DNA from: Porticoccaceae bacterium
Lineage (GTDB): Bacteria; Pseudomonadota; Gammaproteobacteria; Pseudomonadales; Porticoccaceae
Assembly (NCBI GenBank): GCA_029252555.1
Contig: JAQXBF010000008.1
Span: 1-64,000 of the forward strand
DNA length: 64,000 nucleotides
Direction: 5' to 3'
Part shown: positions 39,231 to 49,007 of the stretch, one piece after another
Layout of the letters: each line of letters begins with the position of its first letter
Position numbering within the stretch: the stretch's first letter is position 1
Made by a program: the position numbers and the translations under genes
Notes under the pieces: model-generated
Databases searched by the model: none
What the model saw: only the letters and a program-made list of their open reading frames with translations
What the model was told of the DNA's origin: nothing

Positions 39231-40652
39231 CTAGATTAGCTCATCACAGCTTACTCTTATTGGGGCATCAATGGGTGCACCGGTGATGGTAAATTCGACG
39301 CGGACATCTCTGTAACCCATGCGGGAGCCGGCGACTATGTAACGGCCGGGCTTTAATTTTAGCGATGTCTGCTCAAAGACGCCCAATTTGGCAACACGAA
39401 ATAAGGTTACCTCGGTTAGGCTGTTGGATTGGAGTACCACATCAACCGGTGTTCTTGATTGCTGTAGTACCAGACTAAGGTCGGCGACCTGTTGCTTTAA
39501 AACGGGCCCTGGGCTGGCGATACCGCTGGCATCTTTTAATAGCCGCTGGGCGCTCTGATAATTACTGGCAGCGGATAGTTTTAATGGGTCTGCCAGCACG
39601 CTTTCAAGCTGGTTATTTAATGCTGCGCGCACGCTGACCGGAATGGTTCTTACTTTGGCTTCCGTTAGGGATGGGTCAGTTTGCAATAATTCCTGATAGA
39701 GAATGAGAGCCTGCTGCCACTGTTCATTGCGCTCAAACTCTGCGGCCTGATGCATCTGGTTACTCACGGCCAGCTGAGATCGTTTTGTTTCTACCTGTGA
39801 CAGGGCCTGCGCTGGAGAAGAGTGGTTGTTATTGACCTTGGCTGCGAGATTAAAGGCGGTAGTGGCGGCATCAAACTGATTGCGATCCAATGCCCCAAAG
39901 CCGTCACTCATATGGCCACGAAAACGCTGCTCAGTAATGGCTTGATTGACCGATTTCAAGGCTACTGCGGCTTTTTGGTGTTGGTTATCGATACTGACTG
40001 CCTGCTGAAAATAGGCTTTGGCTGCAGCTAATTCATTGGTTTCAACTCGCTGTTGGCCGTTGTCCAGCGCCGTAATTAGACTCTCTAGTTGCTCTGCGCG
40101 TTGGGAGAGCTGCTGCGATCGGCTATCTTCAGGTGCAATGGCCATGGCAGTAGCTGAGGCCTCATGGGCTAGAACAATATCTGTTATCTGAGCATTTTCG
40201 ATGGCACTGATACCCTCTATCAGTGCGGCTTCGAGGATGGTTTGGCCGGTTTGCTCTAATGCTTGCAACTGGTTTAAGGAGTCTTGGTAGCTGGCTAGAG
40301 CCTCGCGGTAGTCGCCGTAGCCATATTGTTCGTCACCCTGATCAACAAGTGCGATGGCCTGTCGAAACTCAAAGTCTCCCCAGAACTCCACTGTCTGCTC
40401 TTTGAGCTCGTCGCGAACGGCGATAATTTGCGCCAACACTTTTTGAGAGTCCTGACGATATTTGGTTTTCTCTGCGGCGGTGGATGGGCTGACGGCGACC
40501 TTGACCGCCACTGGTTTCTCAGAAGCACTGGGGTCAGCGATCCAGGGGTCGGAGACAAAATTCGGCAATAGTAGTACCACCAGAACCACTAGCAACAATA
40601 AGCCGCCAATAATCAGTCTTTGTTTGCCTTCCTGTTGGCTGGGGCTGGTCAT
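39231..40652 (-). CDS. TM-anchored TPR-like protein with PEGA-like C-terminus
   Basis: TM IIGGLLLLVVLVVLLLP; helical repeats; C-term LKLKPGRYIVAGSRMGYRDVRVEFTI. Confidence 0.6.
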   Translation of the reverse strand: MTSPSQQEGKQRLIIGGLLLLVVLVVLLLPNFVSDPWIADPSASEKPVAVKVAVSPSTAAEKTKYRQDSQKVLAQIIAVRDELKEQTVEFWGDFEFRQAIALVDQGDEQYGYGDYREALASYQDSLNQLQALEQTGQTILEAALIEGISAIENAQITDIVLAHEASATAMAIAPEDSRSQQLSQRAEQLESLITALDNGQQRVETNELAAAKAYFQQAVSIDNQHQKAAVALKSVNQAITEQRFRGHMSDGFGALDRNQFDAATTAFNLAAKVNNNHSSPAQALSQVETKRSQLAVSNQMHQAAEFERNEQWQQALILYQELLQTDPSLTEAKVRTIPVSVRAALNNQLESVLADPLKLSAASNYQSAQRLLKDASGIASPGPVLKQQVADLSLVLQQSRTPVDVVLQSNSLTEVTLFRVAKLGVFEQTSLKLKPGRYIVAGSRMGYRDVRVEFTITGAPIDAPIRVSCDELI

Positions 40653-40654
40653 AA

Positions 40655-41935
40655 TTACAATGTCCCGCGCTCTTGTTTATATATTTTGGACAACAGCTCT
40701 TGCCACTGCTGATACTGGGCCTGCACTGTGCCAGTGAGAGTAACAGTGCGGTCTTCAAGTTCTATGACTTGGGGCGCGATCTCTGCTTCCAGAGATGAAC
40801 CCATTTCAGCCACGGATTCATTGTAGGCTGAGGCTTCCTGTTTCTTTTCTAGACCAGATTTAAGGATAAACCCACCCACAGCAGATGTAGCGGTGCTGGC
40901 ATCGCTGACAATTCTGCTCTCAGCTTGCGACCGACCGTATATGCCCGCCAAAATTGCGCCTATACCAGCGATAATGCGGCGGTTGCCCTGCTTGTCGAGC
41001 TGCCGTGCCTTGACCACTGAGTCGTAGGAGGAGCGGCGAAAATCCTGATAGGCCAGGTGCATCTGCTGAGAGAAGCCATCGTAGTAGTCTTGCATGGTGT
41101 CGACATAGAGGTAGTCGCGCTCGCGAATTTTGCGCACACGCATCAATATGCTGTCGTTCTCCGCAGGCAAGCGATCTATTTTTAAGGTGCCGTCGCGTCT
41201 TTCGCTAACATATTTATCAAATGCCTCTGGTGAGAATGATTTGGCAAAGCGCAATTCGGAGATGGTGCGCAGTTCTATGGCTTGCTCATCACTTAGTTTC
41301 TCGCGATAGGCCAGCAGATCGTTGGCGATGCGGACAAACAGATTTTGGAAAGGATCGCCAAGCCTTTTAAGGCGGCGATCGTAGGCGTATTTGCCAGTGG
41401 TCTGTTTATAGTTCTTAGCGAACCATTTTTTACCGCTGCTATCTTTGACCTGCATATCTAGGTCCATGGTTTCACCGTCGGACTGGAGAATGGTGCCGGT
41501 GATATACAGATCCATAACTACGTTGTCGCTTGGGGTAACACGAATAGCCCCCCAGGCACCGCTTTTCTCCATCACTTTGGCCAGCTGATTGGAGAAGTAG
41601 ATGGCTTCTGCAAAGCGCACCTCGGGAAATACAGTATCTTCTTCATCGGTGAGATAAAGGCCATCATTTAAAGTGGGGATGCCTACATCTAATAACGCAG
41701 CTTCAGAAATTTGCTGGCTGGGCGTACGCAGCACCAGAGCGGTGGAAGAGGTGATCTTGTCAGTGGCAGCTAGGGCGGGCGAGGCGGTTATCGCCAAAAT
41801 AACGCAGCAAGCGAACAGGGTTGCCGCGGTAAGTGGGCGGTGCCCTTTAGCTATGGCCGAGCCTTTGGCTGTGCAGTAGCCTCTATATGAGGCACCCTGA
41901 TATGGTCTGTTAATCCCTGAAGTGGTGGTTTCCAT
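40655..41935 (-). CDS. Exported protein of unknown function
   Basis: 426 aa, hydrophobic LFACCVILAITASPALA signal near N-terminus (true start uncertain), 2-bp gap to next gene. Confidence 0.5.
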   Translation of the reverse strand: METTTSGINRPYQGASYRGYCTAKGSAIAKGHRPLTAATLFACCVILAITASPALAATDKITSSTALVLRTPSQQISEAALLDVGIPTLNDGLYLTDEEDTVFPEVRFAEAIYFSNQLAKVMEKSGAWGAIRVTPSDNVVMDLYITGTILQSDGETMDLDMQVKDSSGKKWFAKNYKQTTGKYAYDRRLKRLGDPFQNLFVRIANDLLAYREKLSDEQAIELRTISELRFAKSFSPEAFDKYVSERRDGTLKIDRLPAENDSILMRVRKIRERDYLYVDTMQDYYDGFSQQMHLAYQDFRRSSYDSVVKARQLDKQGNRRIIAGIGAILAGIYGRSQAESRIVSDASTATSAVGGFILKSGLEKKQEASAYNESVAEMGSSLEAEIAPQVIELEDRTVTLTGTVQAQYQQWQELLSKIYKQERGTL

Positions 41936-41993
41936 AGTTGTTCCCGTTTATCCCTATATTTTAGCTATCCAACCTTTTTATACTGAGTTTAAG

Positions 41994-42785
41994 TTATTGA
42001 TTTTTTATACGTCGATATTCGTCCCATAGTCTTTCGCGCAGCACTGGATCCGTCTCTTTCATTGCGGCATCGCGAATTTGACGCTGAACTATATCATCAC
42101 CTTGGCCATCATCTATATCCTCTGGAATTGGAATAGCCTCGCCCTCTTGCCCTTCAGCGCCAGAGGAGCCGCCAGTTTGCTGGCCTGAGCCTTGGCTGCC
42201 TTCGCCCTCTGCGCCTTCAGCCGCGCTCTCTGATCCACCCTCTGCACCGGACCCTTCGGCGGCACGCTTTTCCAGTTCGGCATTGGCTTCGGCCATGCCT
42301 CCCTCGGTGACCTCTTCAAACAGAGGTTCATCACTGTCCATCTGCACACCGCTGCTGCCAGTGGGGCTGAGAATATCAATTTCATTGGCGCTACTTCCGG
42401 TACCGCCTACGGCATCATCAAAACCATCAAGAGAGTCCTCTAGGGCTTGATCCAAATCTTCAACAGACTCTCCACTGCCGGAACTCCCTGAGGAGCCATT
42501 GGCATCTTGGCCCTGGGCCCCACCGGCCTGCTCCCCGCCAGATTGTTGTCCACCGCCTGGCTGTTGACCTCCAGACTGCTGCCCACCAGAAGCTACGCCG
42601 TCAGATTGCTGGCCGCCACCGCTAGAGCCACCGCTGCTGCCAGAGGAGCCACTGCTCGAGCCCGAGGCACCTGATGAACTAGATGGTGGGCTGTAGGAGG
42701 GCATTTGGCAGGCACTTAACAGCAGTGCGATTACCACAGCTGTCGCTATACCGTAGAACCGATCTTTAAAGTTGGTAGCTATCAT
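41994..42785 (-). CDS. Gly/Ser/Gln-rich low-complexity lipoprotein
   Basis: VIALLLSACQMPS lipobox, then SGSSSGSSGSSGGSSGGGQQSDG...; start revised to ATG 42785. Confidence 0.6.
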   Translation of the reverse strand: MIATNFKDRFYGIATAVVIALLLSACQMPSYSPPSSSSGASGSSSGSSGSSGGSSGGGQQSDGVASGGQQSGGQQPGGGQQSGGEQAGGAQGQDANGSSGSSGSGESVEDLDQALEDSLDGFDDAVGGTGSSANEIDILSPTGSSGVQMDSDEPLFEEVTEGGMAEANAELEKRAAEGSGAEGGSESAAEGAEGEGSQGSGQQTGGSSGAEGQEGEAIPIPEDIDDGQGDDIVQRQIRDAAMKETDPVLRERLWDEYRRIKNQ

Positions 42786-42795
42786 TAAAATCCTT

Positions 42796-44052
42796 TTAGC
42801 TCTGCGGAGCTGGTTTCTCGTAGAAGATAACATGTTCAGCTTGTTCGGCCTGGCCAGCCGCAAGTCGCGGCCTAAAGCGTTGGTTCTTAACCTCTTTACG
42901 CAAGGCTTGCAGCTGCTCTTTTGATAAATCTGCGGAGGGGCCTACAACCGCTATATTCTGCGGCACCCCAAATTCTGACACCATCATGCTTACTTCTAAT
43001 TGCGCATCACTGGGCCCGTCAGCGACATCGGACTGGGAGCTTTTGTCCATTGTGAAACTAATTATTCGCGGCTTGCTGAACAACTCTTCGCGCAGCTGCT
43101 CAGATTGCTCTGTGTCTTCCAAAACATCATAGGCGAGTTGATAGGCCTCTGCCGCAGAGAACCTCTGCCCAAACACCAGATACCAGTCACCCAGTTCTGC
43201 GATAGCTATGGCTTGATCTACCTCTAAACTGCCTTCCTGCTGGACCAGAGACTCTACTACTCTTTCCAACGCCACCTTGCCGCGATGAAAGTGCCTGTGA
43301 GAGGTGCTTGAGGCAGCGCGGCTAGAGCTGCCACCGGTTGAAATGGTCATACCCGGCTGGCTGGGTTCTCCATGCTGCTTTATATGGTTGGCGATAAAGT
43401 ACTGTAGATAACCCAGGCGGCGGTATCGATCTGGTGTCGCTGGGTCATCGAGAGCTACGTCGGCATCAAGGATTAATTGCATGCGCATGGCAATGCGTTC
43501 TGAGATCACCAGATTGTCGTATCCACCATTGGCAGAGCGCTCTTCATAGCTAGTGAGATACCAATCGAGCATCTGATCAAGCACAGGCAACATGCGCACA
43601 TCATTTTCACCATAGGCTTTGGTATTGATGGTATAGAGGTTTTCCAATGCTTTTCGCGATTCTTTCCAGTTGCCTAGATAGCTCTCGGCATCTGCAATCG
43701 ATAGCAGGTAGGGTGCCTGAGATAGGCTGTTGAGACCGTAATTCACACGCTCAATCTGCATGCCTCGCTGAAAAGCTTGCCGGGCATCGGCATAGGATCG
43801 TTTTGAATACAGGGATTTACCCAGGCCCAAATAGAGATCTGAGAGTTCGGTAGAGTAGGCGCTGTACTCTGCTTCGACATTATTGATAGCATCAATATAG
43901 TCTTCGACAGGGTCTGAGACAGGTTGCTGCTCTTCGATGGTTTGGGTATGCACATTACCACTAAACAATGTGACTACTGATAGAATGTAAACCGTAAATA
44001 GACTGTATTTATAGGTTGGGGACATTTTGGCCATAGTTTCTGCGGTGGACAT
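42796..44052 (-). CDS. Exported TPR-like protein with TonB C-terminal-like domain
   Basis: Tetratricopeptide-like repeats; C-term AQLEVSMMVSEFGVPQNIAVVGPSADLSKEQLQALRKEVKNQRFRPRLAAGQAEQAEHVIFYEKP. Confidence 0.6.
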   Translation of the reverse strand: MSTAETMAKMSPTYKYSLFTVYILSVVTLFSGNVHTQTIEEQQPVSDPVEDYIDAINNVEAEYSAYSTELSDLYLGLGKSLYSKRSYADARQAFQRGMQIERVNYGLNSLSQAPYLLSIADAESYLGNWKESRKALENLYTINTKAYGENDVRMLPVLDQMLDWYLTSYEERSANGGYDNLVISERIAMRMQLILDADVALDDPATPDRYRRLGYLQYFIANHIKQHGEPSQPGMTISTGGSSSRAASSTSHRHFHRGKVALERVVESLVQQEGSLEVDQAIAIAELGDWYLVFGQRFSAAEAYQLAYDVLEDTEQSEQLREELFSKPRIISFTMDKSSQSDVADGPSDAQLEVSMMVSEFGVPQNIAVVGPSADLSKEQLQALRKEVKNQRFRPRLAAGQAEQAEHVIFYEKPAPQS

Positions 44053-44306
44053 TGCCAGCTCCTAAATAGACTAAAGAATTAGAGTCTTCACTTAAAGGCC
44101 GGTTCCATGGCAAGAACGTAGATTGAGCAGTGTTTTTGATTTTATTGTTCATCGCTGGCATCTTTTACTGCAAAATCATGGTTTTAGCTCATTAATACAT
44201 TATATAAATTTATTTTCCTGAAGGATTCTAGACACAGTTTACACTTTTGGCTGCTAGAATCTTCTTCGTTTTTCTGCAACATCACAACGGTAAATACAAC
44301 AGTATT

Positions 44307-45518
44307 ATGAATAAACCACTTGAAGGTCTGAGAGTTATTGAGCTGGGTCAGCTATTAGCAGGTCCCTTTGCCGGCTGTATGCTGGGGTATTTTGGTGCGG
44401 AGGTGATTAAAGTTGAGCCCCCAGGCGGTGACCCAATTCGCAATTGGCGTGAGGTCAAAGATGGTACATCCCTGTGGTGGCGGAGCCTGGGGCGTAATAA
44501 AAAATGTATCTCACTGAATCTAAAAACCGAACAGGGTCGTGATTTGGTTCGGGAGTTACTTAAGACTGCGGATATTGTGGTGGAAAATTTCCGTCCTGGT
44601 GTACTCGAGGAATGGGGGTTGGACCCAGAGAGCCTGAGAACTGATAAACCCGATTTAATTTATGCCCGCATCTCCGGCTACGGCCAGACTGGCCCCTACG
44701 CTAAAAAGCCGGGCTTCGCATCCGCTTGCGAGGCCATCAGTGGATTCAGATTTGTTAATGGTTACGCCGGTGAGGCGCCTGTGCGGCCAAATCTGAGTAT
44801 TGGTGACACGGTGTCTGGCCTGCATGCGGTGATGGGTATTCTCATGGCCCTGCGCTCTAGAGATCAGGCCAATGCCAAAGGTGAGGGTGGGGGTCAGGTA
44901 GTGGATGTTGCGCTTTACGAGTCGATGTTTAATTTATTGGAGGCGGTGATTCCTGAATATGACGGTGCCGGCGTTATTCGTCAGCCCTCGGGAACTACAG
45001 TCACGGGAATCGTGCCGACCAACACCTACAAATGTGCCGATGATAAGTTTTTGGTGATCGGCGGTAATGGTGACTCAATTTTTGCCCGCCTGATGGTTGC
45101 GGTAGGGCGTGAGGATATGTCTACCGACAGAAAATATGCCAGTAATGCCGAACGCGTGATTCACGAGGCAGATATTGATTTGGTGCTGGCTAACTGGTGT
45201 GCCGCTAACAGTCTTGCCAAGGCTATGGCTGTGCTGGAAGAGTATCGTGTGCCCTGTGGTCCGGTCTACAATGCCGCGGATATGATGGAAGATGAGCATT
45301 TCAAATACCGGGAATTATTTGAGGCGGTTGAAATTAATGGTGAATCCCTCAAAATCCCAGCCCTAATGCCTAAATTGCAGAGCACTCCCGGTGGCACGGA
45401 ATGGCCGGGGCCCGAAGTGGGGTCTCATACAGATGAAGTGCTGCAGAGTTTAGGTCTGGATACAGCCCGTATTGCCGACTTAAAAAGCAGCGGTATCGTG
45501 GCTGATGCACAAAGCTAA
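44307..45518 (+). CDS. CaiB/BaiF CoA-transferase
   Basis: MNKPLEGLRVIELGQLLAGPFAGCMLGYFGAEVIKVEPPGGDPIRNW; start revised to ATG 44307. Confidence 0.93.
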   Translation: MNKPLEGLRVIELGQLLAGPFAGCMLGYFGAEVIKVEPPGGDPIRNWREVKDGTSLWWRSLGRNKKCISLNLKTEQGRDLVRELLKTADIVVENFRPGVLEEWGLDPESLRTDKPDLIYARISGYGQTGPYAKKPGFASACEAISGFRFVNGYAGEAPVRPNLSIGDTVSGLHAVMGILMALRSRDQANAKGEGGGQVVDVALYESMFNLLEAVIPEYDGAGVIRQPSGTTVTGIVPTNTYKCADDKFLVIGGNGDSIFARLMVAVGREDMSTDRKYASNAERVIHEADIDLVLANWCAANSLAKAMAVLEEYRVPCGPVYNAADMMEDEHFKYRELFEAVEINGESLKIPALMPKLQSTPGGTEWPGPEVGSHTDEVLQSLGLDTARIADLKSSGIVADAQS

Positions 45519-45535
45519 TATTGAGAGAGAATCCT

Positions 45536-46654
45536 ATGACTATTACTTCATTTATGCCGCCGCAGCGCACCTTAATGGGGCCCGGACCCTCAGATGTAAG
45601 TGAGCGCGTACTTCATGCTATGGCCAGGCCCACTTTGGGGCATCTGGACCCAGCCTTTGTCGGCATGATGGATGAGGTAAAGTTTTTACTGCAGAGTACT
45701 TTCCAGACCAAGAACGAATTAACCTTCGCGGTTTCGGCACCGGGCTCTGCGGGCATGGAGTGCTGCTTTGCTAATTTGGTGGAGTGCGGTAACAAGGTAA
45801 TTGTCTGCCAGAATGGGGTCTTTGGCGGGCGCATGAAAGAGAACGTTGAGCGCTGTGGTGGCACGGCCATTATGGTTCAGGATGATTGGGGCACGGCAGT
45901 GGACCCGCAGAAGCTGGAAGAGGCGCTTAAAGCCCATCCAGATGCAGTATTGGTTGCCTTTGTCCATGCTGAGACATCCACAGGTGCTCAGTCAGATGCC
46001 AAAACATTGGTTGAACTGGCCCACCAGTATGATTGCCTGACTATTGTCGATGCGGTGACCAGTCTTGCGGGCTCCCCTCTGAAGGTGGATGAGTGGAATA
46101 TTGATGCCATTTACTCAGGCTCCCAGAAGTGTCTGTCGGCACCTCCGGGGCTGTCACCTGTGAGTTTTAATGAACGGGCGGCGAAGAAAATTCGCAATCG
46201 CGGCAGTAAAGTGCAGAGTTGGTTTCTCGACCTAAATCTGGTGATGGGCTACTGGGGCGGTGAGGGTAAACGCGCCTATCACCACACAGCGCCGGTTAAC
46301 TGCCTCTATGGTTTGCATGAGTCTCTGGTGATTGTGCAGGATGAGGGGCTGGCGAATTCCTGGGCTCGGCATCAGGATAATCATCTGGCTCTGCGCGCGG
46401 GCCTCGAAGAGATGGGTATTGGCTTTTTGGTGCCAGAGCAGGACCGCTTGCCGCAACTGAATACAGTTTATATCCCCGATGGTGTAGACGATGCTTTGGT
46501 CAGAACTCGTTTGCTGAATGAGTTTGATCTGGAGATCGGTGCTGGGTTAGGGGCTTTGGCGGGCAAGGTTTGGCGCATTGGCCTGATGGGTCATGCCAGC
46601 AACCAAAAGAATGTGGATTACTGTTTGAAGTCGTTACAGTCTGTATTAGCCTAA
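45536..46654 (+). CDS. Class V aminotransferase (alanine-glyoxylate / serine-pyruvate type)
   Basis: LMGPGPSDVSERVLHAMARPTLGHLDPAF...VDAVTSLAGSPLKVDEWNIDAIYSGSQKCLSAPPGLSPVSF. Confidence 0.93.
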   Translation: MTITSFMPPQRTLMGPGPSDVSERVLHAMARPTLGHLDPAFVGMMDEVKFLLQSTFQTKNELTFAVSAPGSAGMECCFANLVECGNKVIVCQNGVFGGRMKENVERCGGTAIMVQDDWGTAVDPQKLEEALKAHPDAVLVAFVHAETSTGAQSDAKTLVELAHQYDCLTIVDAVTSLAGSPLKVDEWNIDAIYSGSQKCLSAPPGLSPVSFNERAAKKIRNRGSKVQSWFLDLNLVMGYWGGEGKRAYHHTAPVNCLYGLHESLVIVQDEGLANSWARHQDNHLALRAGLEEMGIGFLVPEQDRLPQLNTVYIPDGVDDALVRTRLLNEFDLEIGAGLGALAGKVWRIGLMGHASNQKNVDYCLKSLQSVLA

Positions 46655-46658
46655 AAAT

Positions 46659-46694
46659 GGTGAAGGCCTGAGATAACTAACTCAGGCCTTCACC
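46659..46694 (-). terminator. Strong hairpin terminator for the M20 gene
   Basis: GGTGAAGGCCTGAG-8 nt-CTCAGGCCTTCACC 14-bp perfect stem, followed on minus strand by ATTTTTAG. Confidence 0.85.
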
Positions 46695-46697
46695 AGC

Positions 46698-48059
46698 CTA
46701 CTTACCCGATGGTTTAAGCGGCATTAAATCCATCAGCGCAACAACGCTGGCATGCACGCCAGAGGTTACTGCCGGCTTGGGTTCTATTTTAAATAAAGGG
46801 CTGTGATGGGACGCGATTGCCGGCCCTGTGCCATTGGCTGCTGCCTGTAAATCCTTTGTGCTGGTTCCACCCACAGAGAAATACACGCTGGGTATTGCCG
46901 GCTCTGTGGTAAAAAAGGGAAAATCTTCTGCGCCCATACCCTGGGAGGCGTAATTAGACACCTTATCTTCTCCCAACTCTGCTTGCCAAACCGCTCTCAG
47001 GCGTCTTACCAAGGCATCGTTATTAATTGTTGGTGGTGTCGACTCGTCTAAAACAACGGTTTCGGGCAACTTATCTTCCGGCAAGCCAGCAACTCGACCC
47101 ATATTGGAAGCGATGCGCTCAATACCTTCCAGTAATGTCTCCCTTGTCTCCAAATTAGTATTGCGCACCGTGAGCTGCAGCTCCGCACGGTCAGAAATAA
47201 TATTGTGCTTGGTGCCACTGTGGAAAGCGCCAACGGTTACAACTCCCGCCTCTCTAGGGGGCAACTCCCGGGACACTAACGTCTGCAGAGCCACCACAAT
47301 TTGGCTGCCCAGTAGGACTGGGTCTTTGCCCGCATGGGGTGAGGCACCGTGGGCGCCAACCCCATGGACAATAATATCTACAGTATCGGCACCAGCGAAG
47401 GGTGCGCCTTCTTGAACATTGACCTGTCCCGCGGTCAGGCCCGCAGAAACATGGAAAGCGAGGGCGTAGTCTGGCTGTCCAAAGCGTTTCCATAGGTTAT
47501 CTTGCATCATTATTCTGGCACCCATAACGCGCTCTTCGGCGGGCTGGCCAATCAGCATTAATGTACCGGACCAGCTGTCGCGGCGATCTGCCATCTGCTT
47601 GGCAGTACCAATCAGGCTTGTGATATGCACATCGTGACCACAGGCGTGCATTACCGGAAAAACCTTGCCGGTAATTGGGTCTAGTTGGGTCGCTGTGGAG
47701 GCATAGGGTAGGCCAGATTTCTCTTTTAGGGGCAGGCCATCCATATCCGCGCGCAACATCACTAAGGGGCCAGAGCCATTTTTTAACATAGCGACAATAC
47801 CGGTGCCGCCCACTCCTTCGGTAACCTCAAAGCCACTGCCGCGCAGGGCAATAGCAAGGTTCTTTGCGGTGCGCACTTCTCCGGTACTTAGCTCTGGGTT
47901 GCGGTGAAAATCTGTGAACATAGCGCCTAGCCGCTCTTTGTAATCGGCTTTAATAGACTGTAGTAACTGGTCTGCGCCTGCATTAAACGATAGCAGGCTG
48001 ATGAGGGTTGCCCCACTGATAAATCTGGATAAGTTATGTCTGATCATTTGTAGCCTCAC
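46698..48059 (-). CDS. Exported M20 family (M20D) amidohydrolase
   Basis: Signal peptide; MLRADMDGLPLKEKSGLPYAS, MHACGHDVHITSLIG, GAEDFPFF. Confidence 0.92.
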   Translation of the reverse strand: MRLQMIRHNLSRFISGATLISLLSFNAGADQLLQSIKADYKERLGAMFTDFHRNPELSTGEVRTAKNLAIALRGSGFEVTEGVGGTGIVAMLKNGSGPLVMLRADMDGLPLKEKSGLPYASTATQLDPITGKVFPVMHACGHDVHITSLIGTAKQMADRRDSWSGTLMLIGQPAEERVMGARIMMQDNLWKRFGQPDYALAFHVSAGLTAGQVNVQEGAPFAGADTVDIIVHGVGAHGASPHAGKDPVLLGSQIVVALQTLVSRELPPREAGVVTVGAFHSGTKHNIISDRAELQLTVRNTNLETRETLLEGIERIASNMGRVAGLPEDKLPETVVLDESTPPTINNDALVRRLRAVWQAELGEDKVSNYASQGMGAEDFPFFTTEPAIPSVYFSVGGTSTKDLQAAANGTGPAIASHHSPLFKIEPKPAVTSGVHASVVALMDLMPLKPSGK

Positions 48060-48114
48060 TCAGTTTTACAATAACGTTCTACTAATTTCCTAAATTTAAA
48101 AGTATTTATGTTGG

Positions 48115-49005
48115 CTAATTTTGCAGGTATGTATAGATAAAGTCACTCAATACATTACCTACCTGTTGCAGGCTATCAGCACTGCATTTATCAATGCTGT
48201 CTTCGGTGCTGTGCCAGTAATCAGGAAATGGATAGTGAATTAGGTCGACTACAGGTATGCCAGCCTTTAAAAATGGCACATGGTCGTCGGTAATATACTG
48301 GCCTCGGCGATCTTTAAAGGCGGTAGCTTTTTGTTTTTTGGCAATATCCCATAGCTGATCCATTAATGGGCCCGCGCGGGTTTGGGAGTGCTGTTCCCTT
48401 GGAATAGACAAGTTTTTATCGCAGACCATATCGACAATAACCCCTGCAGTGGGGCGATAAGCTGGGTTGGCCGCTATAAATTGGCTAGCTCCTATCGAGA
48501 ATGGGCGGTCGCCGATTCCACCCATATCCTCCAGATCGAAAAAGACTAGATCGACAGTCACTGGCGCTGGATTAGACGCTAATATCTGCGCTATTTCTAA
48601 AAGCACAGCCACTCCCGATGCTCCATCATTGGCACCTGCAATGGGCATATGGCGCTTACTCTTGTCTGAGTCATGTTCGGCTTGGGGGCGTGTATCCCAG
48701 TGCGCACCGAGCATAATTCTGTGGCTACTCTGGGTCTGACTTGGGAAGCTGGCCCAGAGGTTCGTGCCCTGTAGGCCGAATGCAGTAAAGCTTTGAGCCT
48801 TAAGTTTAGCGCCGAAGGGGGCCAGGCCGTTGTGGATATACTGGACGGTTTGTCGCTTGGCTTTTTTATTGCCAGGCTCTCTGGGGCCATAGGCCAGTTG
48901 ATTGGCAATATGCTCCATTGCCCGTTGACCGTCGAAATTTAATGGTTCAGCGGCTAGAGCGACCCAAAAAAAGGTAGTTAGTATCAGTATCCCTATTCGC
49001 GTCAT
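48115..49005 (-). CDS. Exported M28 family peptidase / glutaminyl cyclase-like
   Basis: LGAHWDTRPQAEHD..PIAGANDGASGVAVLLEIA...DLVFFDLEDMG...DDHVPFLKAGIPVVDLIHYPFPDYWHSTEDSIDKC. Confidence 0.9.
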   Translation of the reverse strand: MTRIGILILTTFFWVALAAEPLNFDGQRAMEHIANQLAYGPREPGNKKAKRQTVQYIHNGLAPFGAKLKAQSFTAFGLQGTNLWASFPSQTQSSHRIMLGAHWDTRPQAEHDSDKSKRHMPIAGANDGASGVAVLLEIAQILASNPAPVTVDLVFFDLEDMGGIGDRPFSIGASQFIAANPAYRPTAGVIVDMVCDKNLSIPREQHSQTRAGPLMDQLWDIAKKQKATAFKDRRGQYITDDHVPFLKAGIPVVDLIHYPFPDYWHSTEDSIDKCSADSLQQVGNVLSDFIYTYLQN

Positions 49006-49007
49006 TA

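Noticed and set aside
41994-42785. Gly/Ser-rich tract as a non-coding microsatellite
   Set aside because: It is in frame behind a good lipobox, non-identical at nucleotide level, and sits in a co-oriented gene series.
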